Shown here one piece after another: positions 19,099 through 27,218 of a stretch of 44,667 bases of DNA. Below the pieces are notes generated by a model, which searched no databases, was not told where the DNA came from, and worked only from the letters and a program-made list of their open reading frames with translations. How positions within the stretch are numbered: the stretch's first letter is position 1; the number at the start of each line of letters is the position of its first letter. Made by a program: the position numbers and the translations under genes. The DNA comes from Lachnospiraceae bacterium (GTDB lineage: Bacteria > Bacillota > Clostridia > Lachnospirales > Lachnospiraceae), in assembly GCA_014804265.1 (NCBI GenBank), contig JAAVAC010000039.1, positions 1 to 44,667 of the forward strand. The letters run 5' to 3'.

Positions 19099-19887
19099 GT
19101 GGAAAAAAGTAGAAAAGTAAAAAAATTTTTATTGGCTATGCTTTTGGGCATCTTTTGGTATTTAATTCATTGTACACTAGATACTATATTGGGTATATCA
19201 ATGGTGCTTTGTTGTATTCATCCATATGAGACAACCATTATTATAGGATACATAATGATTGTGTTGCTTACTTACTTTCATAAGCTGACAAATGGAGCAT
19301 GGATGGGATATTTGGAATGTGGATTTTTAGTGATTTCCTGTATTGTGGGAAGTTGGTGTGGATATATAATATTTACGGACACAGAAAATCATGAATTTTT
19401 AAATATAATAGTTTGGGAATGCAAACTTATGCCAGTTTGTTTGTTGGCAATGTTTTTAGCATCTATTTTTTATAAAAAGAAACAGAAGAAAGAAAAAAGG
19501 CTAAAGATTGAAATAATAAGCAAAAGCATAGTTATATCAATGCTTGGCTTCTTTTGCTATCTAACTCTTACTGTGATGGGCAGTTTCATGTTTAGCTTTG
19601 AGTTAATGATGATAATAATGCCAATATTTATCATTCCCTATATTATCATTGTACAAATGATATTAAAAAAAGAATATAGATGGAGATTGCTTTTTGCAAA
19701 TATAATTTTATTTATCCTTATCTTTTTAAACGCCTTTCTGATTGATACTGTGGCAAGTCTCGGATTTGATGCTTATGATTTAGTGAACCTTGCAATGGCA
19801 GTTATACCATACAGCATTGCCGTTGCAATCGGTGAAGTGATAGTATGGACTTCAGATAAAAGAAATGATTCCAAAGTAGTAAATTAA
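19099..19887 (+). CDS. Uncharacterised polytopic membrane protein, copy A
   Basis: GTG 19099 follows GGAGGG (19089-19094) at 5 bases, giving 262 residues. About eight hydrophobic segments are visible, in two halves separated by a Lys-rich loop (YKKKQKKEKRLK, residues ~126-137). Family signatures shared with the other copies are HPYE, FH(x2)T(x)G(x4)GYLECG, a GFFCYL start to the second half, KKEYRWRLLF, and PYSIAVAIGEVIVW.SDKR near the end. I do not recognise the family. The gene starts 29 bases after the LRR-lipase stop, so it is probably co-transcribed with it. Copies D and E continue ~KQEAEDMESD at the C-terminus, while here a TAA replaces that position and an in-frame relic (EAENLES) follows. 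Confidence 0.7.
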   Translation: MEKSRKVKKFLLAMLLGIFWYLIHCTLDTILGISMVLCCIHPYETTIIIGYIMIVLLTYFHKLTNGAWMGYLECGFLVISCIVGSWCGYIIFTDTENHEFLNIIVWECKLMPVCLLAMFLASIFYKKKQKKEKRLKIEIISKSIVISMLGFFCYLTLTVMGSFMFSFELMMIIMPIFIIPYIIIVQMILKKEYRWRLLFANIILFILIFLNAFLIDTVASLGFDAYDLVNLAMAVIPYSIAVAIGEVIVWTSDKRNDSKVVN

Positions 19888-19999
19888 GAAGCAGAAAATC
19901 TAGAATCTATAAGGATATATGAGGGGAGAAAATGAAAAATAAGTTATTACATATTTTAATGTCAATTCCGACCAGCATTCTGGGATATTTGATTTACTA
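19119..19999 (+). repeat. Duplicated segment, copy 1 (matches 23034-23914)
   Basis: The DNA from the A gene start through the gap and the first ~22 codons of the next gene (MKNKLLHILMSIP...) is nearly identical to 23034-23914 at a constant offset of 3,915 bases, with only scattered substitutions seen. It is a recent tandem-cluster duplication. Confidence 0.85.
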
Positions 20000-20519
20000 T
20001 ATTATTTGTAAAATAGCAGTGCTCGCATCTGTGTGGCTTGCGATTTTGAGTTTGTATCTTTATGATGATGACACCTATATAAATGTATGTGCAATGGTTT
20101 TTGTATGGATAGCTCTAATAGCTGAAAGCTATTGTATGATTATGATATTATATCGCTTTCATAAGGTCACAAAGGGCATGACTGTGGGATATGCGGAAGG
20201 ATGTATTCTTTTGTGGATATGTGAAGTGGTAGGACATACGATGATTAGCAGGCAGGAATTGAAGCTATCATCAATACTTTTACTAGAAGCAGATATTGGC
20301 ATTGCAAAGGATATAAGGATGTTATCGTTTTACTTGATTGTATTTTTGTTGTCATCCCTGCTTTATAAAATAGCACAAAAGAAGAAAATAGAAGGAATTG
20401 GATGGAAGATAAACAAAGGTATTTTTTTATTTTTGCTAATATGTCTGAGTTGCATTGTGTTGGCGGGAGTGGCTTTTATTATTTGGTTTATATCAAACTG
20501 GCAGCCTATAAACGGATAA
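19932..20519 (+). CDS. Uncharacterised membrane protein, copy B (short form)
   Basis: ATG 19932 follows GAGGGGAGAAA. The 195 residues contain about five hydrophobic segments and the family motif RFHKVTKGMTVGYAEG, so this is a relative of copy A. It matches only the N-terminal half plus a short hydrophobic stretch (INKGIFLFLLICLSCIVLAG) of the second half, ending QPING. The first ~22 residues are nearly the same as those of the long protein at 23847. It is probably a truncated or half-length member; whether it is functional cannot be told. Confidence 0.6.
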   Translation: MKNKLLHILMSIPTSILGYLIYYIICKIAVLASVWLAILSLYLYDDDTYINVCAMVFVWIALIAESYCMIMILYRFHKVTKGMTVGYAEGCILLWICEVVGHTMISRQELKLSSILLLEADIGIAKDIRMLSFYLIVFLLSSLLYKIAQKKKIEGIGWKINKGIFLFLLICLSCIVLAGVAFIIWFISNWQPING

Positions 20520-20584
20520 GGTTTAGTGCAAAACAGTTGCCTTAAGTGATTTAAAAAGTGCAATAAGTTTTTGGGGAGGGTATT

Positions 20585-21387
20585 GTGGAAAAAAGAAAAA
20601 AGATTTTAAAATTTTTAATAGCTATACTTTTAGGAATCCTTTGGTGCATTGTTGGAAGCATATTCAATTTTTTATTTTATGATGCAACAGTATATCCTTA
20701 TATTTTTCCATATGAGACATTCTTAGTAGAAGTATATTTCACGGTTATGATTATTTACTACTTTCACAGAATTACAAACAAAGTACTGGTAAATTATTTG
20801 GAATCTGGTTTTTTGCTTGTCTTCAGCATTGTGGAAGGTTGGCTTTTATATAGGGATATTCAGGAGTTTGGGCATATGGAGTTTTCAGGCTTTATGCCAA
20901 TCGGTATAGTGGCAGTGTTAGTATCCTTTTTTCTCTATAAATGGAAAAAAGGGCAGGTAATTCTATACAAAATAGAAAAAATGAATAAAAGTGTATTTAT
21001 AATTTTGCTTGGCTTTTTTGTTATTTAGGTGCTGGTGTTCCTATATGGCTTATTATATTTGATTATCAGCTGGGGCTAAAAATATTATCAATTTTTATAA
21101 TTCCTTACATTATAATCGCACAGAAAATACTAAAAAGAGAGTATAGATGGAAACTATTCCGTGCCTGTGTCTTTGTATTTGTTATCTTATTTCTAAAAGT
21201 TTGTTTGATGCAAGTATTTGATATTGATATATATGGACATTGCGACTTTGAAGATTTTCTAATGCCGGCTATGCCATATGGCATTGCTGTGGCAATCGGT
21301 GAACTGATAGTATGGCTTTGGGATAAAAGAAAGGATTCCGGATTAGCGGAGGAAGAAGCAGAAGATATGGAATCAGATTGGTATTAG
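20585..21387 (+). pseudogene. Membrane protein of the same family, copy C, frameshifted at a T-run
   Basis: GTG 20585 follows GGGGAGGG at 4-5 bases, as in copy A. The first frame reads well to IILLGFFVI and then stops at TAG 21026-21028. Relatives read GFFCYLG at this point. In the next frame the sequence continues as CYLGAGVPIWLIIFDYQLGL, then ILKREYRWKLF and PYGIAVAIGELIVWLWDKRK to the stop at 21387. Both halves together equal a full ~267-residue member. The shift maps to the run of six T at 21014-21019; seven T would restore the frame. The gene is therefore broken, phase-variable, or affected by a read error. Confidence 0.75.
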
Positions 21388-21405
21388 TGAGTGAGGATAA
21401 CGGAA

Positions 21406-22191
21406 ATGCTTAAAAGGATAGTAAAATTTTTAGTAGCTATGTTTATGGGAAGTTTTTGGTATATAATTTGGGATATTTTACCGCTAATATTATGTGGAGG
21501 ATTATTCTTTTATCTCGGACATCCATATGAAGTTCCAATTATTACGGTATATTTCATGGTTATGCTTCTTTGTGGTTTCCATGAGATTACATCTGGGTTC
21601 TTGATTGGTTATTTGGAATGCGGAGCCCTGCTTAGTATTTGCTTGGTTGCAGGTTGGATTTTGTATACAGAAAATAGCTGGAATGATAGTCTAATATTTT
21701 GGGATTATAGATTTTTGTTCATTTTCTTACTGGTATTATTATTATCTACGTTTTTTTATAAAAGAAAGCAAAAGTCTGAGAATAAAAGTAAAATTGCAAA
21801 AATCAACAAATGTGTTTTTGTAGTCCTATTTGGAATGTATTGTTATTTGGGCATTGGAGCTTATGGAGCTATTATTTATGATTTTGAAATAATGATGAGA
21901 GTATTGCCTATATTCGTAATTGTTTATACTATAATCGTACAAAAAATATTAAAAAAGGACTATAGATGGAAACTGCTTTTTACTTATATTGTAATATTTC
22001 CTATTCATTTGCTAAAAAGTTATTTGCTATATATTTTAGATATTACTCTTTTGAGTTTAAAGGGGCTTTTAGTGCCCTCTGTATTATATGGCATTGCTGT
22101 TGCAATCGGTGAATGTATAGTATGGCTTTCTGATAAAAGAAAAGATTCCAGATTAGCGAAACAAGAAGCAGAAGATATGGAATCAGATTGA
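21406..22191 (+). CDS. Uncharacterised polytopic membrane protein, copy D
   Basis: ATG 21406 is preceded by GTGAGG and follows the end of copy C by 18 bases; a GTG at 21391 is also in frame. The 261-residue product starts MLKRIVKFLVAMFMGSFWYI and keeps the family layout: HPYE, FHEITSGFLIGYLECG, a Lys-rich middle loop (YKRKQKSENKSK), YCYLGIG, KKDYRWKLLF and YGIAVAIGECIVWLSDKRKD. It ends KQEAEDMESD, the full-length tail of the family. About eight membrane segments are predicted by eye. Function unknown. Confidence 0.72.
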   Translation: MLKRIVKFLVAMFMGSFWYIIWDILPLILCGGLFFYLGHPYEVPIITVYFMVMLLCGFHEITSGFLIGYLECGALLSICLVAGWILYTENSWNDSLIFWDYRFLFIFLLVLLLSTFFYKRKQKSENKSKIAKINKCVFVVLFGMYCYLGIGAYGAIIYDFEIMMRVLPIFVIVYTIIVQKILKKDYRWKLLFTYIVIFPIHLLKSYLLYILDITLLSLKGLLVPSVLYGIAVAIGECIVWLSDKRKDSRLAKQEAEDMESD

Positions 22192-22209
22192 AAGTGGTGA
22201 GAGAAGAGA

Positions 22210-23013
22210 ATGAAAAAAGTAAAAAAATTATTATTAGCTATACCTTTAGGGCTCTTTTGGCTTGTGATTTGTTTGGTATTAAATACCCTGTTTGAAACAG
22301 CAATGCTGTTTTGCTATATTCATCCATATGAGATGCTAATTGTCACTGGATATTTTATGGTCATGATAATTTATTGTTTTCATAAGGTGACAAAGGGAAC
22401 ATGGATTGGTTATTTGGAATGTGGATTTTTGCCGATTATTTGTTGGTGGTTCTATATGATTCTCATAGATACGAGTAGCCATGAGTTTGCAAATCAATTA
22501 GTTTGGGAATGTAGACTTATACCGATTTGTTTGGCTACAATGTTATTATCCTCTTTTCTTTATATAAAGAAACAGAAGATAGAAGTCAAACATAAAATTG
22601 CCATAATGAATATAAGCATTCTTGTGACACTGTTTGGATTTTTTTGTTATTACAGTGCTGCTATTATAGGGGGGATTGTATTTAGCTTTGAAACAATGAT
22701 GATGATAGAACCTGTATTTGTAATCTTGTATACTTTCATTGCACAAATGCTATTAAAGAAACAATATAGATGGAAATTATTTTTTGCCTATATTATAATC
22801 TTTCTTACCATTTTTTTGAAAATCTGCTTAATAAATGTTATAGAAATTAGTGCTTTTAGTGGATATGATTTGGAATTTTTTGTAATACCTGCTCTGCCAT
22901 ATGGCATTGCCGTTGCAATTGGCGAATTGATAGTATGGATTTCTGATAAAAGAAAAGATTCCAGATTAGCGAAACAAGAAGCAGAAGATATGGAATCAGA
23001 TTGGAATTGGTGA
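22210..23013 (+). CDS. Uncharacterised polytopic membrane protein, copy E
   Basis: ATG 22210 follows GAGAAGAGA, 18 bases after copy D stops. The 267 residues show the family features: MKKVKKLLLAIPLGLFWLVI, HPYE, FHKVTKGTWIGYLECG, IKKQKIEVKHK as the central basic loop, GFFCYYS, KKQYRWKLFF, PYGIAVAIGELIVWISDKRK and the tail KQEAEDMESDWNW. About eight hydrophobic helices. Its last codons end 9 bases before the ATG of copy F, indicating one transcript. Confidence 0.72.
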   Translation: MKKVKKLLLAIPLGLFWLVICLVLNTLFETAMLFCYIHPYEMLIVTGYFMVMIIYCFHKVTKGTWIGYLECGFLPIICWWFYMILIDTSSHEFANQLVWECRLIPICLATMLLSSFLYIKKQKIEVKHKIAIMNISILVTLFGFFCYYSAAIIGGIVFSFETMMMIEPVFVILYTFIAQMLLKKQYRWKLFFAYIIIFLTIFLKICLINVIEISAFSGYDLEFFVIPALPYGIAVAIGELIVWISDKRKDSRLAKQEAEDMESDWNW

Positions 23014-23022
23014 GTGAAGAAA

Positions 23023-23802
23023 ATGAAAAAAGCGAAAAAATTTTTATTGGCTATGCTTTTGGGCATCTTTTGGTATTTAATTCATTGTACACTAGATACC
23101 ATATTGGGTATATCAATGGCGCTTTGTTGTATTCATCCATATGAGACAACCATTATCATAGGATACATAATGATTGTGCTGCTTACTTACTTTCATAAGC
23201 TGACAAGTGGAGCATGGATGGGATATTTGGAATGTGGATTTTTAGTGATTTCCTGTATTGTGGGAAGTTGGTGTGGATATATAATGTTTACGAACACAGA
23301 AAATCATGAATTTTTAAATATAATAGTTTGGGAATGCAAACTTATGCCAGTTTGTTTGTTGGCAATGTTTTTAGCATCTGTTTTTTATAAAAAGAAACAG
23401 AAGAAAGAAAAAAGGCTAAAGATTGAAATAATAAGCAAAAGCATAGTTATATCAATGCTTAGCTTCTTTTGCTATCTAAGTCTTACTGTGATGGGCAGTT
23501 TCATGTTTAGCTTTGAGTTAATGATGATAATAGCGCCAATATTTATAATTCCCTATATTATCATTGTGCAAATGATATTAAAAAAGGAATATAGATGGAG
23601 ATTGCTTTTTGCAAATATGATTTTATTTATCCTTATCTTTTTAAACGCCTTTCTGATTGATACTGTGGCAAGTCTCGGATTTGATGCTTATGATTTAGTG
23701 AACCTTGCAATGGCAGCTATACCATACAGCATTGCCGTTGCAATCGGCGAGTTGATAGTATGGCTTTCAGATAAAAGAAATGATTCCAAAGTAGTAAATT
23801 AA
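23023..23802 (+). CDS. Uncharacterised polytopic membrane protein, copy F (near-duplicate of A)
   Basis: ATG 23023 is preceded by GGTGAGTGAAG; a GTG at 23014 is in frame but sits inside that site. The 259-residue protein differs from copy A by only a handful of residues (for example N to S in HKLTSGAWMG, G to S in MLSFFCYL). It has the same early TAA that replaces the family tail, so the stop arose before the duplication. The layout is as in the other copies: HPYE, FHKLTSGAWMGYLECG, basic loop, KKEYRWRLLF, PYSIAVAIGELIVWLSDKR. Confidence 0.72.
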   Translation: MKKAKKFLLAMLLGIFWYLIHCTLDTILGISMALCCIHPYETTIIIGYIMIVLLTYFHKLTSGAWMGYLECGFLVISCIVGSWCGYIMFTNTENHEFLNIIVWECKLMPVCLLAMFLASVFYKKKQKKEKRLKIEIISKSIVISMLSFFCYLSLTVMGSFMFSFELMMIIAPIFIIPYIIIVQMILKKEYRWRLLFANMILFILIFLNAFLIDTVASLGFDAYDLVNLAMAAIPYSIAVAIGELIVWLSDKRNDSKVVN

Positions 23803-23914
23803 GAAGCAGAAAATCTAAAATCTATAAGGATATATGAGGGAAGAAAATGAAAAATAAGTTACTACATATTTTAATGTCAATTCCAATCAGCATTCTGGGA
23901 TATTTGATTTTTTA
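23034..23914 (+). repeat. Duplicated segment, copy 2 (matches 19119-19999)
   Basis: Near-identical partner of 19119-19999, covering gene F, the following gap with its GGATATATGAGG block, and the start of gene G. Similarity stops abruptly about 65 bases into G. Confidence 0.85.
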
Positions 23915-25166
23915 TAGTGTTTATCAAATATCAATGCTTGTATGGGGAGTGTTTCCTATTGCTATAAATAGTGAGTTTATGGCTGGAACGGTTTTGAAAT
24001 GGGGCATACTGCTTGTGGAAGGCATTTGTATGCTTATACTAATATATCATTTCCATAGGGAAACAAAAGGTATGACCATTGGCTATGTGGAAGTATGTCT
24101 GCTTTTGTGGCTGTGCGGAATACTGGGATTTACTGCAATCAGTAAACAAAAGAACCAGGTATCAATAGTGCTTATCATAGATTTGTTTCTTGGCATCATA
24201 AAGGATGTCAGACTGGTTACAGCCTTTTTAATTGTGTTTGCATTGGCATCTATTGTGTATAAAATCATGCCAAAATGGAAGAGAAAAGGGGAAGTGGGAG
24301 TGAAAAAAACTCCTAATGCAAAAAAGCAAAAGATGATATCCATATTATTGGCGGTTCCGGCAAGTCTGTTGGCATATGGCATATACCGTTTGGTACATAG
24401 TGTGGTTTTAGTCATCATAGTGCAGCTTTTTATTGCACCTAATTTTTGGGAGATGGACAATGTCTTTTTTGATATACTGATCGAAATAGTAAGCGGTTGC
24501 TGGTTTGTGGCTCTTTTGAGGCGATTTCACCAAAAGACAAGAGGAATGCTGATTGGTTATATGGAAGCGGGTTTTTTATTATGGATGCCGCTGCTATGGA
24601 ATGGGCTATATGAAAATAGAAAATGGATACATACATTTAACGTGGCAGAAATAAAAAAGTGGCTATTGCCCATTTTTTTATTTATCATGATAGGCGTAAG
24701 CATCTATTGTAAGAGAAAGAAAAATGAGATTCCAAAGGAAAGAAATATGGGATTGCCATTTTTTCTGGTAATATTCAGCTATGGAATATATTATGTTGTA
24801 ATATTGTGCATAAGTATTGCAAATTTTTCCGACTTTGACCTTGCGCTAATCAGTGCTTGTGGCATATTTAGTGTTTACTTTTTTGTGATACATCGATTGT
24901 CAAACGGAAAAATCAGTAAGCAGCTTCTTATGGCATATGCGGTGTTCTTAAGTGGATTATTATTTCTTTGCGGAATATATATTGCACAGGAGTGGAATAT
25001 TGGTTCTCTTGTACTCAATCAAAAGGATTATCTGGAAGAGCTTATAAAAGATATGGTTCCGAATTTAGAGATGTACTTTGCTTATGGCTTTTCCATAGTT
25101 GCAGGGGGAATATTAGCGCAAGGCTGGCAATGGCTGCATGGAGAAGCCACCCCAAAAGAAAAATAA
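23847..25166 (+). CDS. Uncharacterised membrane protein, copy G, fusion of a half unit and a full unit
   Basis: ATG 23847 follows GAGGGAAG. The 439-residue protein begins like the short protein B (MKNKLLHILMSIPISILGYL). Residues ~1-150 form one half unit with the motif HFHRETKGMTIGYVE. After a Lys-rich joint (KWKRKGEVGVKKTPNAKKQK, ~143-162) a second, complete unit starts: ILLAVPASLLAYGIY, RFHQKTRGMLIGYMEAG, a basic loop CKRKKNE, and a diverged tail YFAYGFSIVAGGILAQGWQW equivalent to PYGIAVAIGELIVW. It looks like a gene fusion between two neighbours. It is the last gene of the cluster, which then meets convergent minus-strand genes. About twelve hydrophobic segments. Confidence 0.68.
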   Translation: MKNKLLHILMSIPISILGYLIFYSVYQISMLVWGVFPIAINSEFMAGTVLKWGILLVEGICMLILIYHFHRETKGMTIGYVEVCLLLWLCGILGFTAISKQKNQVSIVLIIDLFLGIIKDVRLVTAFLIVFALASIVYKIMPKWKRKGEVGVKKTPNAKKQKMISILLAVPASLLAYGIYRLVHSVVLVIIVQLFIAPNFWEMDNVFFDILIEIVSGCWFVALLRRFHQKTRGMLIGYMEAGFLLWMPLLWNGLYENRKWIHTFNVAEIKKWLLPIFLFIMIGVSIYCKRKKNEIPKERNMGLPFFLVIFSYGIYYVVILCISIANFSDFDLALISACGIFSVYFFVIHRLSNGKISKQLLMAYAVFLSGLLFLCGIYIAQEWNIGSLVLNQKDYLEELIKDMVPNLEMYFAYGFSIVAGGILAQGWQWLHGEATPKEK

Positions 25167-25183
25167 CCTACTGCCCGCCAATA

Positions 25184-25217
25184 TCATATTCCTATAAGGC
25201 ATTACTTAAAATAATCC
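25184..25217. repeat. Direct repeat copy 1 at the end of the ankyrin gene
   Basis: 22 bases (25184-25205) are identical to 25649-25670, and similarity continues for about 12 more bases with a few substitutions. The partner copy lies inside the 3' end of the DUF975 gene. Confidence 0.8.
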
Positions 25218-25633
25218 AGATAATCCTGAACGGATTGCCCGAAATTATCGGTAACGTCCGTATCTGCACCATGCTCTATTAATAATTTGGCCATGCTGTC
25301 ATAATCCCCGCCGTGGAGTACAGATATCGCCGCATAAATCAAAGGGGTTCTGCCACAGTAATCGCCCCATTCAAATCCATACTCGCTGCTTCCGCTATGT
25401 GCAGGATGATTTTCTTCATGTGCCCAATCCCTGCGGTTTACATCGGCTCCGTTTTTTATTAAAAATGAGACTGTTTCGGAGTAGCTGTGAACATAGGAGC
25501 CCCTTCCGCAAAAATGCAATAATAATGTTTCCCTTCTGTCAGGCACAGATGCATTAGAAACTGTGTTCAAATCGGGAGCTTTTTCAGGAGAAGCGCCTAT
25601 CAGAATGACGACGATAAGAGCAAATATCCTCAT
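25202..25633 (-). CDS. Small ankyrin-repeat protein
   Basis: The 143-residue protein begins MRIFALIVVILIGAS, which looks like a short export signal or anchor, although it overlaps the last 50 bases of the DUF975 gene in another frame. Ankyrin-type helices follow: TVSFLIKNGADVNRRD and then RTPLIYAAISVLHGGDYDSM and LLIEHGADTDVTDNFGQS, about two to three repeats. Ankyrin repeats mediate protein binding; the partner is unknown. The gene ends exactly within a 22-bp sequence repeated from the DUF975 gene (see repeats), so its placement may come from a local rearrangement. It is probably part of the minus-strand operon starting at 27191. Confidence 0.65.
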   Translation of the reverse strand: MRIFALIVVILIGASPEKAPDLNTVSNASVPDRRETLLLHFCGRGSYVHSYSETVSFLIKNGADVNRRDWAHEENHPAHSGSSEYGFEWGDYCGRTPLIYAAISVLHGGDYDSMAKLLIEHGADTDVTDNFGQSVQDYLDYFK

Positions 25634-26327
25634 AAAACTCGGTCATCGTCATATTCCTATAAGGCATTACCCAAAATAGTCCAATGTAAAGGCTCATGCC
25701 TCCTAAGAGTATAAGCCCCCAAAAGCTTACTTGTAAATAAAAGAGACGAAGCCGGTTCCCTTTCATGAGCCGTGCGCTATGGGCCAATAATTCCGTGGCA
25801 GATTCCTCCGGAAAGTCCAGCATCAGAAAAAGCACCTGAGAATAAGTGAGCTGGAAATAAACAGTAAAAATTAGGAAAACAGAGCAGGTAACTCCGGCTA
25901 AAGGAGCTATATAATAGTTTCTTGTAGCAAGCACGACACATAAGGAAATGATAAAAGGAATGCCGGCCGCTAATGTTTTCAAGGCAATGATCAGGCTGGC
26001 AAGAATTGCTGTATCCGCATGATTGCGAAATCCGTACCACATATCCGAAAGCTGAAAAATCCGCCCGCGGGTGATGTTTAAATAAAGATGGTTCTGCCCC
26101 AATACAAATACAGCGGCTAAAAGAGAGAGAATAATATATGCAATCATATAGATAGCAGAACCGCCTGCTGAATTTAAATTCAGCAGGCTTTGCAGCAGCT
26201 GTAAAGGAATCCCCATAATCAATACCGTAATGAAATAGGCCAGCACCATCGTTTTATAGTTACCGGATAGATGTTGTCTGGCCATATCTTTTAAAAGAAT
26301 AGGAGATTTTTTCTTTCTTGTTTCCAT
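25584..26327 (-). CDS. DUF975 family integral membrane protein
   Basis: The 247-residue protein begins METRKKKSPILLKDMARQHL and has about six hydrophobic segments, ending with LYIGLFWVMPYRNMTMTEFYEDI. The WVMPY...FYED close is characteristic of DUF975, a widespread Firmicute membrane family of unknown function. After FYEDI the tail (SYRRHSDRRFS) is read over the start region of the ankyrin gene and probably is not ancestral. ATG 26327 lies three bases after the stop of the upstream HExxH gene, so the two are translationally linked. Confidence 0.75.
   Translation of the reverse strand: METRKKKSPILLKDMARQHLSGNYKTMVLAYFITVLIMGIPLQLLQSLLNLNSAGGSAIYMIAYIILSLLAAVFVLGQNHLYLNITRGRIFQLSDMWYGFRNHADTAILASLIIALKTLAAGIPFIISLCVVLATRNYYIAPLAGVTCSVFLIFTVYFQLTYSQVLFLMLDFPEESATELLAHSARLMKGNRLRLFYLQVSFWGLILLGGMSLYIGLFWVMPYRNMTMTEFYEDICSYRRHSDRRFS
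25649..25682. repeat. Direct repeat copy 2 within the DUF975 gene
   Basis: Contains the 22 identical bases (25649-25670) shared with 25184-25205, here encoding the WVMPYRNM part of DUF975. The two copies are 465 bases apart and bracket the ankyrin gene. Confidence 0.8.
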
Positions 26328-26330
26328 ATC

Positions 26331-26786
26331 CTAACCTGCCATATCAACATTCATGCCCAGATACTTTACTTTATCGGTGCCTTTTAAATCCTGCTGATAT
26401 GGATTTTCCTCATTATAATATTTAATCTGTGTTCTTGTTTCTCCCCCTGATACATAGCTGCGGCCGCATTCGGGACATACGGCTGTATGGATGCTTACCG
26501 ATGCCTGTAATACTTTTCCGTTTTTCAGTGCGGCATCTTTATAGGCATTGGATACATGCTCTTGTTCATGGGCACGGACAGCGCCTGCGGAAGCGGCGGG
26601 AGAAATATGAGCGGCTGATTTGAAAGAAACCATTTCGTCTGAGCCGTCCTGATATTTTCTGTTTTTGCATGTCTGGCATTCTTCCGGGGAAGATTTCCTT
26701 CCAGCAGCTTTTTTGTCAGAATCTCCATAAATATCCCGGATGTCGTAACCGTTACGCATATCATAGCTGTTTGTTCCGATTGTCAT
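26331..26786 (-). CDS. Small HExxH-containing, metalloprotease-like protein
   Basis: This 151-residue soluble protein carries HEQEH within AVRAHEQEHVSNAYKDA, an HExxH zincin-type motif. Two cysteine pairs, ECQTCKNRKYQDGSDE and VCPECGRSYVSGG, could bind an additional metal. The arrangement matches small proteins annotated in clostridia as putative SprA-related/CJM1_0395-type metalloproteases; I recall this family only by its motif pattern. No signal peptide is visible. The gene sits between a DUF4190-like membrane protein (15 bases upstream) and the DUF975 gene, in one operon. Proteolytic activity is inference. Confidence 0.65.
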   Translation of the reverse strand: MTIGTNSYDMRNGYDIRDIYGDSDKKAAGRKSSPEECQTCKNRKYQDGSDEMVSFKSAAHISPAASAGAVRAHEQEHVSNAYKDAALKNGKVLQASVSIHTAVCPECGRSYVSGGETRTQIKYYNEENPYQQDLKGTDKVKYLGMNVDMAG

Positions 26787-26801
26787 AAAATCACACCTTT
26801 C

Positions 26802-27191
26802 TTATTTCGGTTGAAGACTGTTTGGATCAAAGGTTCCGTTTTGCATATCTTCCAGCATTTCATCAAAGCTCTGACCGTACATCTGCTCGTATCGTTGATT
26901 CATCATTTCTCTATATTCCGGTACATTGAACATGAGATAATAGACCATGCCTACCATAAATACTACACCCAGCATACTCACAATGGATGCCGCAATGCCG
27001 GCAATGGCAGAACCGGACATCTTTTCGTTACCGTTTCTTGACAAGATGGCAAAAATAATGCTTAATGCGCCGAAGATAAAAGGGGTTATGAAGAACATGG
27101 ATGTAATAAATGCTAAAAGTCCAAGTATCAACGAAGCTGTTACAAATTTGTTTTGTGGTTTCGGTTGATAGTTCATGTATTGATTGTCCAT
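26802..27191 (-). CDS. DUF4190-like small membrane protein
   Basis: The 129-residue protein has a short Gln/Pro/Tyr-rich N-terminus (MDNQYMNYQPKPQNK), then two hydrophobic hairpin segments, SLILGLLAFITSMFFITPFIFGALSI (spanning ~20-45) and GSAIAGIAASIVSMLGVVFM, with LSRNG between them. This is the DUF4190 layout. A polar tail (EQMYGQSFDEMLEDMQNG) follows. AAGGAG precedes ATG 27191. It is the first gene of the minus-strand operon. Function unknown. Confidence 0.65.
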   Translation of the reverse strand: MDNQYMNYQPKPQNKFVTASLILGLLAFITSMFFITPFIFGALSIIFAILSRNGNEKMSGSAIAGIAASIVSMLGVVFMVGMVYYLMFNVPEYREMMNQRYEQMYGQSFDEMLEDMQNGTFDPNSLQPK

Positions 27192-27218
27192 AGATAACTC
27201 CTTATAAAGAATAGATAT

